A stretch of 64,000 bases of DNA from Prorocentrum cordatum (taxonomy: Eukaryota; Sar; Dinophyceae; Prorocentrales; Prorocentraceae), in contig CAUYUJ010014554.1 in assembly GCA_963575745.1 (NCBI GenBank), forward strand, positions 60,001-124,000. Direction: 5' to 3'. Of this stretch, positions 21,128-32,149 are shown in pieces. The position numbers and the translations under genes were made by a program. The notes beneath the pieces are model-generated. The model searched no databases. It worked only from the letters and a program-made list of their open reading frames with translations, and was not told the DNA's origin. The number at the start of each line of letters is the position of its first letter. Position 1 is the first letter of the stretch.

Positions 21128-21560
21128 TCCCCTTAGGGGGGTGACAATGAGCGCCTCGCTCGAGACATCCTCCAAATCTGCTCCGGAAACGAATGATGTT
21201 GGGACAACTAACAGGCAAACCCGCTTGAGACATCCCCACAAAACGGCCGCGAACGGGACCGTGAGATAACCCCTCGGCGGCTCCTTAGGGACGTGAAAAT
21301 GAGCGCCTCGCTCTAGACATCCTCCAAATCTGCTCCGAAAGCGAAGGATGTTGGAACAGAAAACAGGCAAGCCGCTGGAGACATCCCCACAGAACGGCCG
21401 CGAAGGGGACCGTGAGATAACCATTGGCTGCTCCCCTAAGGGGGGTGAAGATTAGCGCCTCGCTCGAGACATCCTCTAAATCAGCTCCGATAGCGAAATA
21501 TGTTGGGACAGAAAACAAGCAAACCGCTTGAGGCATCCCCACGAAACGACCGCGAACGGG
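21128..21560 (+). repeat. ~151-bp tandem repeat, array 1
   Basis: Three units beginning GCGCCTCGCTCGAGACATCC at about 21150, 21302 and 21450. Each unit is itself a diverged dimer of about 76 bp: one half has CTCGAGACATCCTCCAAATC, the other CTTGAGACATCCCCACAAAA. Other shared blocks are GCGAAGGATGTTGGGACAGA, ACAGGCAAACCGCTTGAG and ACGGCCGCGAACGGGACCGT. Frames through it are open and give similar peptides in all copies, but only because the unit is nearly a multiple of three. Confidence 0.9.
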
Positions 21561-21564
21561 GCGC

Positions 21565-21700
21565 GCGTGAGTCTCAGCATGAGTAAGTCTGAGTCGGAGC
21601 AGGTCTGAGTATGAGTAGGTATGAGTATGAGTAGGTATTTGTGTGAATATGTGTCTGAGTTAGTCTGAGTGTGAGTCCGTCTGTATATGAGTAAGTCGGG
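21565..21700. repeat. GAGTATGAGTAGG / GAGTCTGAGT simple repeat
   Basis: Degenerate hexamers GAGTCT, GAGTAT and GAGTAG. The complementary form (CACTCACACTCA, CTCATACTC) is found at 55290-55500. Confidence 0.85.
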
Positions 21701-22714
21701 GCATGAGGAGGAGAGGGCAGGAGAAGAGTGAGAAGGAGTAGGAGGCGTCCAAGTAATAACAACAAACCATTTTAGGATATGGCGAAAATGCAAAATGCAC
21801 CAAACCCTCGATGGGGATTACCCGTCTGACATGCAACGCCATCCGCGCGGGGCGAACATCACGCGGTGATAACGGACTGGGGCCACCATCACACTGTAAA
21901 ATCCAATCCGCGAGCTCCCATCGGGGCATCCAGGCGCGCGGCGTTCCCCCTGCTGACAGCGCGCCCTGGAAAAAACAAAAAAAAGAGCACGTCGCATATT
22001 TAGAATGAGGGCGGCTCGGCCATACCAATCGTCGCAACTGCTCCCAAATATGCCGCCCCCCCCCCCCCATCGGCCCTATGTCATTCAAACGTCCTCTGCA
22101 TTGATGCGAACTGCCATGGCGGCGCACACTGCCCCCAACGACGGCCGACACCGCTGAAGGTGATCATTTTTCATAGAGACAATCACGATGCGACGGCCCA
22201 TGCGGCCCAAAATGATTCACACCAACCCGAGGACAATCCAAGAGCTCCCAAAAAATACCGCGCGCTGTCAGCGAGGATGCTTTCCGGGCGCCATCAAACT
22301 GATCAGACACAAGAAAATGAAAAGGAACGTCACGCTCTCGCCCTTCTGGGTATTAGAGCGCTCGGCACCACCCGAAGAACCGCCCAAATCGCAGCAAACC
22401 GGCCGGAAAGGGCCAGAGGAAATTGAATGCGGCATGACCCCTCCTCTTTGTTATCTTCTACCCCCCGTCGTCCCATTTCGCCATCATACTAATCCCCTGC
22501 ATCCTCACGTTACCCCCCTTTTCTCCTGTTATCCTCCTCCTCCTTCTCATCCTCCTTCGCCTTCGTCATCCTGGTGTTCTCCGAATCCTCGCCCCCCTCA
22601 ACCGCCCTCGTTATCCCTCCCCTCCCTTTCCCCGTGTCATCCACGCCTTCCGCCTCGTCCTCCTCCTCGCCGCATTGCCCCTTCCCCCCCTCATTCGCGC
22701 GCACCTCCCATTCC
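21701..22714. other. Intergenic DNA, no recognised gene
   Basis: Includes a C14 run at about 22056-22069 and a pyrimidine-rich part from 22490 to 22715. A minus-strand frame at 21660-22151 is open but not recognised. Confidence 0.4.
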
Positions 22715-23130
22715 ACGCTCGAGACATCCTCCAAATCTGTTCCGAAAGCGAAGGATGTTGGAACAGATAACAGGGACACCGCTTGAGACATCCCAACAAA
22801 ACGGCCCCGAACGGGACCGTGAGATAAGCCCTGGCGGTTCCCCCTATGGGGGGTGAGAATGAGCGCCTCGCTTGAGACATCCTCCAAATCTGCTCCGACA
22901 GCGAAGGATGTTGGGACAGGAAACAGGCAAACCGCTTGAGACATCTCCACAAAACGGCCGCGAATGGGACAGTGAAATAACACGTGGTGGTTTCCGTCAG
23001 GGGGGGCTGAAACCAGCGTCCCGCCTGAGACATCCTCACAGTCTGCTCTGGTAGCCAAGGATGTTGGGACAGAAGACAGGCAAACCGCTTGAGGCACCCC
23101 CGCAAAACGGCCACGAACGGGGCGTGCGTG
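22715..23130 (+). repeat. ~151-bp tandem repeat, array 2
   Basis: Units begin at about 22716 (CGCTCGAGACATCCTCC), 22862 and 23014, the last strongly diverged (GCGTCCCGCCTGAGACATCC). The dimeric 76-bp structure is as in array 1. The stretch after the last unit (GGGGCGTGCGTGAGTCTCA, 23120) also follows array 1 (GGGGCGCGCGTGAGTCTCAG, 21558), so the two arrays share their right boundary. Confidence 0.9.
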
Positions 23131-23259
23131 AGTCTCACCATGAATAAGTCTGGGTGGCGAGGAAGATTATGCATTCACGCAGGAAGATATCGATGGGCTC
23201 GGGCAAGACCCTAAATTCTTGGATACATTTATGCTTTCGCCAGGCCCGCCGACGTGCCA

Positions 23260-23660
23260 GGATCCATGCTGGATCAAGGTCCACGTGGCTGCGCCGCCTC
23301 ATTTGGGCGTACCCCTCACACGTTTCGTGGTCTCAAATGGAGGTCCACCGAAGGCCCCAGTGGCATGGCCCCATGGCGGTGCCGCCCATGCGGGCGCACC
23401 CCTCGCACGGCTCGTGGCCCCGCATGGAGCTCACTCGAGGGCCCCAGTGGCAGGGTCTACATGGCGGCTGCGCCCCATTGGGGCGCACCCTTCACTCGGT
23501 TCGTGGCCCCGCGTGGAGTACCACTGGAAGCCCCATTGGCGTGGTCGACATGGCGGCGCCGCCTCATCTTGGCGCGCTCCCCGCGCAATCGTGGCCCCAT
23601 ATGGTACCCGCAGCAGCATGTGGTTGGTTATTTCGCCAGGCCTATTTTTGTCCTGGTCCT
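23260..23660. repeat. 87-bp CACATGGCGGCG array element, copy 1
   Basis: Units of about 87 bp with GTCCACGTGGC.GCGCCGCC, GGGCG.ACCCCTCACACG, TCGTGGCCCC.CATGGAG and CCACCGAAGGCCCCAGTGGC. Four units, ending in GCATGTGGTTGG.TATTTCGCCAGGCCTA, a terminal block also found at copies 3 and 5. Confidence 0.85.
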
Positions 23661-24105
23661 GACAGGCCTTTGCGGGGCCCCTTGGGGCGACCGCGGGGGC
23701 TCTTTGAGTTTCTTGACGTGCGCGGCCGCCCGATTTCAGGCGCAAGGGAGTTGAGTTGGGTCGCCTGTTTCCTGCGTCACGCGCGGGGCGGACTTCATGA
23801 GCACTGTGCCCACAGAGCATCCTGCGTACGCCTGTGCTGCTGACATCGAGGTTACAGATTGGAGGCCAAAGGTGCCGTGATCACTTCGGCGCCCCCTGTG
23901 GGTGGATCCGTCGGAACACGTACTCCACGAGCAAATGTCTTTTCCCGTTCGTCATCATCTGCTCTTGCCGCCCCCCTCGCCCCCTCCGTGTTGTTCTTGC
24001 CGTGCCCTGGTTCGCGTTCCTTGTTGTTCTCCTTCTGCGTTTTGCGCGTGCGCCCTTGCTGCCACATGACCCGTCTGCCTCCCTGCATCTATGCATTGCG
24101 GGCGG
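23661..24105. other. Intergenic DNA, nothing recognised
   Basis: GC-rich; open frames on both strands; no domain recognised. Confidence 0.35.
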
Positions 24106-24109
24106 CGCC

Positions 24110-24300
24110 CAGCCGACAAAAGAAAACGATTGCCCCGACAGAATCGGCCGACAAAAAACCAAACCTCCCCGACAAAAAAAAACAAACGACAAAAAAAAAT
24201 CGGCCCGACAAAATGGGCCGACAAAAAAAAAGAGGCGGCCCGACAAAAAAAAAACGACGGGCGCGACAAAAAAATCGGACCGACCCAGGAAAGTGTCGCG
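24110..24300. repeat. GGCCGACAAAAAAA degenerate tandem repeat
   Basis: About ten units of 14-22 bp made of a GC core (CCCGACA, GGCCGACA, GGGCGCGACA) and an A-run of 5-9. On the minus strand this gives alternating Phe-rich and Arg/Gly-rich frames (FFFVGP, FFLSGR); no gene is inferred. Confidence 0.9.
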
Positions 24301-24685
24301 ACAAATTCGTTCCTGGCTGTCGCTGCCGAGCGGATTCAGTGTAAATTCACAGTTAGGATGCACCCCCCGGAAATTTTGTTCGACGGTCCGGGTGGGCATT
24401 TTGTCGGTCAGTTTGGTTGGGCTGTTTGTCGGGGCGGTCTGGTGCGTCCACGAGGTCGTGCCGCGTTCGCCGGGCGATTCGCGGTCCTAGCGGGTTCGCA
24501 GTAGCATTATGCGGCGAGGGGGGGGTGGGGGGACATGGCGGCGCGGTGGGGGAGGGAGAGGAGGGGGGGGGGAGGAAATTTGCAGGAGGAGGAGGAGGAA
24601 TAATATGAGGAGGAGGAAGAGGGCGAGGGGACACGGTGGCGGGCACCCCCGCCTTCTTCTTGCTTGGTCCAGCCCTTCTGGGGGG
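24301..24685. other. Spacer with purine-rich tract
   Basis: 24505-24625 is a G/A-rich, strand-biased tract. Nothing else is recognised. Confidence 0.45.
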
Positions 24686-24689
24686 GCGT

Positions 24690-24960
24690 CGTTCCCATAG
24701 GGAGCTCCACCGCAGATTTCGGCGGCACGGTCCACATGGCGGCGCCGCGCCATGTGGGCGCAGACTTGACACGGTCCGTGGCATCACATGGAGTTCGAGG
24801 GGGGGCCCAGCGGCAGGGCCCACATGGCGGCGCCGCCTTGTTTAAGCGCACGCATCATCACGGTTCGTGGCCCCGCAGGGAGTTCCACCGAAGACTCCAG
24901 TGGCAAGGTCCACATGGCGGCGCCGCTCCAGTTGGGCGTGCACTTCACACGCGGAAGTGG
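24690..24960. repeat. 87-bp CACATGGCGGCG array element, copy 2
   Basis: Three units (GGTCCACATGGCGGCGCCGC at about 24729, then 24816 and 24909) with the same order of blocks as copy 1. The right end differs: it passes into a ~35-bp repeat with GTTAACAAATCGTG. Confidence 0.85.
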
Positions 24961-25004
24961 CGTTGCGACGCGCGGAGGTGGCATTGCCACCCCGCCTCCG
25001 CCGG

Positions 25005-25070
25005 AAACAATGTTAACAAATCGTGCGGCCAACAGCTCCGCTGACGGTGTTAACAAATCGTGTAGCGCCC
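25005..25070. repeat. GTGTTAACAAATCGTG repeat, copy 1
   Basis: Two units, AATGTTAACAAATCGTGCGG and GGTGTTAACAAATCGTGTAG, 37 bp apart, separated by CCAACAGCTCCGCTGAC. The same family is at 26220-26410. Confidence 0.8.
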
Positions 25071-25199
25071 AGTCTGTTCCAGACCAACAAATTCTTGACG
25101 CTTCGCGTATCCCCAACAGCCCATGCAGTAACGATGCCCAGGCGAATGGGGGTGATCAGGGAAGTGGGGGGCATGCAGAATAACAAAAGGCTGGGGAAC

Positions 25200-25385
25200 C
25201 CGTCTTACCCAAGACGGCGAGGATGGAGGATGAATCGGAGGACGATGAGGAGGAGGAACTCAAGGAGGAAAAGGGGGGGCGGGAGGAGGGTAGAGGGAGG
25301 AAGAGCAATAGGCGGATGAGGAGGAGGAGGGGGAGGAGCAGGAGCAGGGCGAGAATGAAAAGGAGGACGAGGAGAAGGGCGAGCA
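25200..25385. repeat. GAGGA purine tract
   Basis: Purine-rich strand-biased DNA with GGAGGA, GGAGGAGG and AGGCGGATGAGG. It lies just before the GGCCTCTTGGGG array. Confidence 0.7.
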
Positions 25386-25389
25386 GAAT

Positions 25390-26075
25390 GGCCAGAGGCC
25401 TCTTGGATGCCTCTCGGAGTCTCTTCGGGGGTCTCTTGGGGGCGTCCTGAAGGCCTCTTAGGGCGTCTTGGGAGCGTCTCGGCGGTCCCGGAGGCCTCTT
25501 GGGGCGTCTTGGGTGCCCCGGGGAGCCTCTCGGGGACCTCTTGGGGCCATGTTGGGGCCATCTTGGGGCCATCTTGGGGCCATCTTGGCGCCTTTTGGGG
25601 CCTCCTTGGCGCTTCTTAGGGCCATCTTGGAGGCGATCGATCAAAGAAGAGAGTGGGGTTAATTAGGCCTGCCCCTCTAGATCCTCTAAAATCGCCTCTT
25701 GGGCTCATCTCGAGGCGCTCTTGGAGCGCTCTTGGGCGCTCTTGGGGCCGTCTTGAGGCCATCTTGGGCCCCTCTTGGGGCTATCTTGGGCCCTCTTGGA
25801 GCCATCTTGAGGCCTCGGAAGGCCATCGGAAGCGAAAGGGTGAGAAAGCAACACGCATTGATGTTCCTTCGGTTTTTGAAGGATTTTGGCCTCTTGGAGG
25901 CCTCCTGGGGGACCTAGCTGGCCTCTCGGAGCCGTCCTGGGGCGGTTTTCGGGCCTACTGGAGCATCTTCGGAGCCGTCTTGAGGCATCTGAGGCTAGCT
26001 TCTTGAGCAATCTTGGAGCTCATATTGGGCTCCCCGAGGCGCTCTTGGAGCCATCTTGGGCCATCTTGGACGCTC
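25390..26075. repeat. GGCCTCTTGGGG minisatellite, second locus
   Basis: Units GGCCTCTTGG, GGCGTCTTGG, GGCCATCTTGGG and GGCGCTCTTGG in about 50 copies, in the same orientation as 1385-1880. Interruptions at 25640-25680 and 25810-25880. Confidence 0.9.
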
Positions 26076-26219
26076 CAACTACCAGCGAAACCTCCCGTCC
26101 AGGTCCAGTGGAGGGGGTAGGGGGAGGGGTAAACCCCTCCCCCAAGGGGAAGAAAGGGGGTTGGAAGAGGAAACTCCCCAAACCACCTACGCCCAGAGGG
26201 CTGGTGGGACTGCGCGGCG

Positions 26220-26410
26220 CCCAGGTTGTTACCACATCGTGCGGCGCCCAGGTGTTCGCACATCGTTTCGCGCCCAGGGTGTTAACAAATCGTGCCGCCA
26301 AAAACCCCGCAGACGGTGTTAACAAATCCTCTGGCCAAGAACACCGCAGACGGTCTTCACAAATCGTGCGCCGCCCCGCATGCGGTCTTCACAAATCGTG
26401 CGGCTACAAA
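26220..26410. repeat. GTGTTAACAAATCGTG repeat, copy 2
   Basis: Five to six units of about 35 bp: GGTGTTAACAAATCGTGC.GCC..AAACCCCGCAGAC, with variants TTACCACATCGTG, TTCGCACATCG and CTTCACAAATCGTG. They directly precede copy 3 of the 87-bp element, whereas at 25 kb they follow copy 2. Confidence 0.8.
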
Positions 26411-26570
26411 CCCAGCGCGCGGTTCGTGGACCCACAGGGGGGTCCACCGAAGGCCCCAGTAGCATCGTCCACATGGCGGCGCCACGTCACATGGACGCAC
26501 CCCTCACACGGTCCGCGGCCCCACATGGAGCCCCCAGTTGTATATGGTTGGGTTTTTCGCCAGGCTACGT
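26411..26570. repeat. 87-bp CACATGGCGGCG array element, copy 3
   Basis: About one and a half units (GTCCACATGGCGGCGCCACG; ACCCCTCACACGGTCCG), then TATATGGTTGGGTTTTTCGC and CAGGCTA as in copies 1 and 5. The T-run after it (26570) may mark the true end. Confidence 0.85.
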
Positions 26571-27165
26571 TGTTTTTTTTTGTTGGTTTGGTGGCTGGGC
26601 GTTTCTTATCCGCGTTGTTGGGTTAGCCTGGTGGTAAGGAGCCCAGGGAAACAATTGTTAGGAACAGTTGAGGTTCCGCAGTGTTGTGGCGGATGATGAA
26701 GGCAACCTGCGGCATGACATTCGAGACATCAGAACCGCGATTCAATTGTCCAGGAAACTCGTTTTGGACAGTTGCGTTTTCACATCAGTTTTTTTTTGTT
26801 GCTGACATGTGGTAGACGCATGGTTTCGGACAGTTGAGGTTTGATAAAATGTCATTGGGTGCATTGGTGCACATGCTAATTTGCACACTGGCCCCGCATT
26901 GTCCCAGGTTTTGTGCTTGATAAAGGGGGGCATCGTGGCGCGTCCTCGCGTGGCCCTGCGTTCGTTTTCCGTCATTTTGAGGCCGTTCGGGGCCGTCATA
27001 TGGGCCCCGTTGAGGACCTCGTTGGAAGTTTTTTTGGGCGCTCGGAGAAATCTCGCGGCCCATCCGAAAATGCGGAAAACAAACGCGACAGATTTTTCAA
27101 ACGTGGACACAAACGATGAAACATGCATGGCGTCGGCTTCTGTGGACCAGCGCGGGGGCCGCCCT
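26571..27165. other. Intergenic DNA, no recognised gene
   Basis: Open frames on both strands of about 130-170 codons, none recognised. Confidence 0.35.
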
Positions 27166-27169
27166 TGCG

Positions 27170-27400
27170 GAGCTCTTGGGCCGCCTGGGCGGCCGCGGGT
27201 TGAGTGCTTTTCCTGTTCGCGGACTCCTTTCGAGACCGCCTGTGGGCGTCGTTTGATAATCTATGATGATTTATGGGCCGTCTTGGGGCCCTCTCCGACA
27301 ATCGGGCGGTCTTCTGAGGGGTCGTTGGCCGTCTCGGAGTGGTCTTTGGGGACCTCGAAGGCCGCCCTGGGGCGCCAGGGAGCCCGAAAGGTGCGGACCT
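27170..27400. repeat. Degenerate GGCCGTCTTGGGG units
   Basis: Sparse, diverged members of the GGCCTCTTGGGG family (GGCCGTCTTGGGGCCC, TTGGCCGTCTCGGAG, GGGGACCTCG). Confidence 0.6.
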
Positions 27401-27429
27401 CCACATCTTGAATATAATCAAGGATAGAT

Positions 27430-28079
27430 CAATAGTATTTGTCTTTCGGTGCTGTGGTGGGGGCCCTCGGATATCCTTGCGCGCGTTTGCGCCGCCTCGT
27501 GCGTCCTTCGTGGGTCTTGTCGGTGCGGAATCAAAGGATTAGCTGGTCGCGGCGCGCCTTCTGGGATCCCCAAGGGGCCGTCGCGATGTCTTCCTGCGCC
27601 GCCGCGGGCGCCTCGCGGGCCGCCTCGGGGCCACGCGCGGCCGTCTCGGGGCCCGCTTTGGAACCTGTCGGGCAGCGTAGGGCCAACATTGGATTGGAAC
27701 GCGCGGGGGTTGAAACGATCAAACAGATGGTTGTTGAGACGGGGCGGCTGTTGTGTCACTTATGCACGGCCGTGGCCTCGATGACACTAACCAGACGCAT
27801 TGCGCGCGCCAAACGGGGTGCGATTGCATATCCTGTCGAACTGCAAGTACGTCATACGCCTTAGAGAACGTTGGAAATAATCCCAAATGGAAGCGCGAAG
27901 CGTTTTCACGCGCCTCTGCGTGCGAAAGCATGGTGGCGGCCTTCCTTTCCTTCCCCTCCGACCCCCTTCCCCCCCTCGCCGCGCTCTACTCTGCGTCCCC
28001 CCGCTGCGCCTCCGGCCCCCGCCCCGCCAAACCCTCCGCTCCTGCCCCCCCCCGCCGCCCCCGGCGCCCCCCCCCTCTG
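27430..28079. other. GC-rich DNA, no recognised gene
   Basis: GC-rich with a strongly C-biased stretch at 27945-28080. No protein family recognised. Confidence 0.35.
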
Positions 28080-28112
28080 TTGCCATTTTGGATCCGACCA
28101 TTCTGGCTCAAG
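28080..28112 (+). other. Possible spliced-leader relic
   Basis: GTTGCCATTTTGG is followed eight bases later by CCATTCTGGCTCAAG. The dinoflagellate trans-spliced leader ends in CCATTTTGGCTCAAG (established knowledge); the second block differs from that by one base and is preceded by TCCGA, where the leader has CCGTAG. Retroposed dinoflagellate cDNAs are known to carry such relics, sometimes in tandem. A chance match of 14 of 15 is unlikely in one 64-kb window but not impossible. No clear coding sequence follows it. Confidence 0.4.
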
Positions 28113-29220
28113 TATTCTGGCTCCACAGAACCCTCTGCGTCGACGTCGTCTCCGCGGTGGGTCGACGCCCAGTGCGCAGGCTGCGCTGGCGCGCGCTGTC
28201 GGCCCTTCGGAACGCGCGCAGGCCCGCGGGGGCGCGCTCCCGCCTTTGCGGCGTGCGCGCGTGCGCGCGCGAGCGGGCTTTCAATCCCTTCGTTGTGCGT
28301 CGCGTCTTGCGCTAATCTGCGCGGTGCGGACGTGCGCGGTCGACTGCGCCGCTTCTTGCGCCGTGCGGCGACGAGAGGATGTGTTTTTTGTTGTCGCCGC
28401 CGTTCGAGGCGCCCATCAATTCCTGGCCGCTGCTCTTGAGTTCTGACCGTTCCCAGCGAGGGTGCCCAGCCTCATAGCTGACTGTTGGCGGTCGCGCTTC
28501 GACGCGCGATGCGTTTTTAGCGCGCCCTGAAAACCAGCGCCCGTTGCAATCCGATTCCATACCTCGCTGGTTTTTTTCCAGCTTGGGTTTGCGTTCGCGC
28601 CTTGCCGTGCGCGGGCGGCCCTACTCGCGTGATCGCGTCGTTTTGGATGCGCGGCGCGGTTTTCATTATGGTTTTGCGACCCCAAGAACTTTCAGAAGTG
28701 CGCCTGGCGACCTGCAAATTTGCACAGCCAGTTGCCATCGCGCCGCGACTTCTGGCGATGCCATCGCCCTCGAACGTGCGCGCGCGCACGTGCGAGCCAC
28801 TGGTTGTGGGTTAGCGCGCGCAGGCACGCGCGTCGCGTTGGCTTGTGCAGTTTGCGTTCATCATGCGGTTGCGCGCTGTAGTGCCGCGTGGGGTTCGCGC
28901 GTGGTTGCGCGACCTCCAATGTGTCATTGAACGTAATGGCGCCTTTGATGTCGCTGTCGCAGTGACACTTGCTCCAAGGTGCTTGTTCGATGTATCACCG
29001 CTGCCGCTGTCATTGGCGCAGCGGCTCCTCATCGCAACGTCGCGATTGGCAGGCAATTCGGTCCGCGCCCTTTCGCGCCAAACGCTGTGATCGTGGTGCC
29101 CATCGGGGCTTCAGTCTGCAGCGAGGAGCATCGCGCGGGCGCTCGCGTTCTCGCGTTCAGTCAGCCGCGATTGGTCCAACGCTATACCGAGCATTTTGCG
29201 ATTAAACGTTTAATTTTTTG
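28113..29220. other. GC-rich DNA downstream of the possible leader relic
   Basis: Rich in GCGCGC and GTGCGCGCG. Arg/Ala-rich frames in several phases; none recognised. If 28080-28112 is a real leader relic, a decayed retrogene should lie here, but I cannot identify it. Confidence 0.35.
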
Positions 29221-29449
29221 AATTGCGTTTTGTCGTCAAAAGCTTCGCCAGTAGAATGGCGCCGCTGAGAGTCTGGAGGCCTCCGCGGTCTCCGGGCTCC
29301 GCGCGCAGGGCGCGGAGGCGGCCGGGCCCCGCGCCCGGGTCGTTGCCCAGGCAGGCCTCCACAAGCTGGCGGACCATGAGCGGGATGTCGCTGCTCTTCG
29401 ACCTGGTGCCCAACGCGTCATCGACGACTCTGGGCGCAGGCTCAGGAAG

Positions 29450-31300
29450 TTGGGCGAAGACCACGAGGCCGTCGAGCACGCGCTCCGCCACAGGCTGATG
29501 GCCGAGACGCGAGCTGCCGAAACCGAGGGACAGGTGGCTCGCGCAGAATTCCAGTGCGCTGCCAACTGGCGCGCGCTGGCGGAGGCCTCAGAGCGCCGAT
29601 GTAGCCCGCCGCCAGGACTTGAAACGCGTCGCCAAGTTCTTGCAGTTGGTGAAGGTGGTGCCCCCCCCCCCCCCCCCCCCGCGAGCGGCAAGCTGGCGCG
29701 GGAGCTTGGCCTGCTACTCATCCCGAGCGTCTCCCTGAAGACAGCCCGAGCTGCCGGCGCAAGCTCGCAGCGCGAGCCCAGTGAGGGGCAGGTCGGAGAG
29801 CAGCGCGCGTATAACCTCATGCTGACAGGGCGGGCTCCTGACGCCTCCGCCCCGGGCGCGCTGGGATCGGCCGCGGTCGCGCCGCCGCCGCGCCCCTGCT
29901 TCGGCCGCTGGCGCATTGATGGGTTTTGGCTGCGGCATGAGCATGGGCCACATGTTCGCGCAGACCGCCGCGGCGCCATCCCCCGGCTGCAGTCGCCCTC
30001 CATCCGACCCTGGTGCTGCGGGACGCATTCATTCGCCTCTTCCGCCGCGCCGCCCGCCTGGGCCGCCGCCGCCGCAGCGGCAGCGCATGGGCGGAAGACC
30101 GCGCGGTGGACCTCCGGACGGCGGACCTCCTGATGATGGCGGCCCCAGAGACGAGTGGAACTTCGGCGGCTATGATTTGAACGCTCCATGGCGAAGATCT
30201 GCAGCCGCCGCCGCGCGGAAGCGCTCTGCGTCGCTTTCTTCGCCCAGTGAGGAGGGCGACACTCGGGGGCGCGGCGAAGGAGCTGACGCTCGACCCGAGC
30301 CCGCAGGCTTCTGGGCTTTGGCAGCGGACCCAGAGTTTGCGCTTGAAGGTCTGCGCGGCCTCCAAGCGCTCTGAGCGCAGAACCCTCCGCCGGCTGCAGC
30401 TGGCTGAGGGCCCGGCGGTCGCCCGGGAGCGGCTCGAGCACCTCTTGCCCGCCCAGCGCAAGTGGGGCAATTTGGGCACAGTGCTGGCCGACTCCATCGC
30501 TCAGATTTTTCGGCCCCGTTCGGGGCGATGTGCGCTCAATCTGTTATTCGAGCAGTTCCGTGTCGAACCTGGCCAGAAGTCGAGCATTGACGTCGCCACG
30601 TTCGCGAACTTGAAGTTCCACGGCGACTTGGAGGCGCGCCTGGACCTGCTGGACTACATCCTGATGGGCTTCGCGTGGCAGCCAGACGAGGAGCTCATCG
30701 TGGCAACCGTCCAGCCGCAGCTCAGACTATGCCGCGACCTCGCACCGATCCTCGTCGCCTTCGACGGCGCCGAGGAGAGCTCCGAGGAGCGCGCTGTCTC
30801 TCGGCTATGCAACCGCGCCTGGCGCGAGGTGGCCAGGAAGAAGCGAATTGCGGCCTCCAGGCAGCTCCAGGGCGGTGCGCCGAAGGAGATCTCCGTCCCG
30901 GGAGCCGGCAAAGGTGGCCGGGGTGACGCCGGCAAAGGCAAGGAGAAGGACAAGCAGACGTGGGCTCGCATCCTCTCCCAGACCAGCGGCTCTTGCCGTT
31001 TTGGAGACAGGTGCAGATGGTCGCGCGCCCCCAGCTGGTGCGCCGACGTCACCAGCTGGAGTTGGCGAGAAGGCCAGGACCGAGGCTGCAGCTGTCGCGT
31101 CGAAGGCCGCCGCAGAGCCCAAGGCCAAGGCCATCGCCCAGGCGGCCGAGGTTAAGACCGCGGCTGCCGAGGGCCTGCGGCCCAGGACGAGCCCGCGCCC
31201 TAGGCCACCGCAAGGCGGCTCCAGCCAGAGTGGCTCGCCACGCCGACGAGGCCGCTGGCGCTACCGGGGTCGCCATGCTGCGTGCCATCGCTAACGGCGC
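29450..31300 (+). pseudogene. Retrotransposon Gag-like protein, frameshifted
   Basis: Coding pieces continue across three frames (29450-30133, 29916-30374, 30247-31040, then 31015-31294). The central part has a helical, acidic/basic pattern (ARERLEHLLPAQRKWGNLGT; RLDLLDYILMGFAWQPDEEL). Near 30990-31020 it reaches SGSCRFGDRCRW, the core of a CCCH zinc finger of the kind seen in such Gags. The expected first Cys is not in place and the final His position reads Arg (CGC), with a one-base frame change just after it. The tail is Ala/Lys-rich (ASKAAAEPKAKA), as is common for these Gags. Interrupted by a C21 run at 29661. Confidence 0.6.
29660..29681. repeat. Poly(C) run, about 21 bases
   Basis: An uninterrupted C homopolymer inside the Gag region; probably unstable and a likely source of frame changes or of assembly error. 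Confidence 0.95.
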
Positions 31301-31374
31301 TGAGTGGGCCGTGGCCCTACGCCGGCTATCTAAGCGTCTCCGACAACCAGAAGAAGATGCGAACCATGTAAAAA

Positions 31375-31795
31375 AGTAGAAGAGTGCGAAAAGTAGAAAG
31401 TGCGAAAGGTGTGAAACGTAGAAAAGTAGAACAATACGAAAGCTCAGAAAACGCTAACAAAATGCGTCAAGCGCGAAAAGTGCGAAAAGCGCGAAAAGTA
31501 GAAACGCGCGAAAAGTAACAAAAAAGCGCGGAAAAGGTTGAAACATGCGAAAAGGACAGAGAGTGGAACATTGCGAAACAACGCGAAACGTAGAGAAGCA
31601 TAACAGTGCGATGAGTAGGAAAAAGCCCGAACCGTTGCGAGAAGGCAGACAGTATAACCGTGCGAAAAGCGCGAAACGTTGAGCAAGGCACGCGCGGGGA
31701 AGGGCGAACCTCTTAACAACGCGAAGGGCGATAAAAATATAAAAAAGCGAAACGCCCGAATGTTCCAACAGCATCTTAAAACAAGCGCGTGGGAG
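31375..31795. repeat. GTGCGAAAAGTAGAAA array, left arm
   Basis: About 40 degenerate units of 9-11 bp (GTGCGAAAAG, TAGAAAAG, GCGCGAAAAG). It begins right after the Gag region and ends near 31790. The same units in reverse complement make up 33112-33305. Confidence 0.9.
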
Positions 31796-32145
31796 CGGCA
31801 GGGGGGGGCGAGATAATGGGGCGGCCGTTTACCACTTGTTTGGTTTCCCCGCTTCTGGTATTGCTGTTGTTTTTTTGTTTGGGTTTTCCTATTCCCCCAC
31901 TTTTTTTCATGATGGTGCGAAATGGCTGTCGTCACCATCGTCATAACCTTTACAATCACAAGCGTCAGAAAGCTGCATCATTCATCGCGCCGTGATCATC
32001 ACCATTGTTACCAGTGCGCCATGGCCATCGCCAGCATCACCCTCGTCACCATCGTCGCCGTCATCGACGGCATCGGATTCAGAATCGCCGCCACCACACA
32101 CCACGCGCACACAAACACACACGCACTCATTCGCTCAGGCACGCG
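31796..32145. other. Interior of the possible insertion, left part
   Basis: Contains TCATCACCATCGTC-like degenerate triplets (31920-32080) and CACACACACACGC-like sequence. No gene recognised. Confidence 0.4.
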
Positions 32146-32149
32146 CACT

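Noticed and set aside
21128-23130. Similar predicted peptides in all ~151-bp units (for example LEDVSSEALI and SQHPSLSEQIW)
   Set aside because: Similarity follows DNA-level repetition on both strands equally, and stops or frame changes occur between units, so no protein family is inferred.
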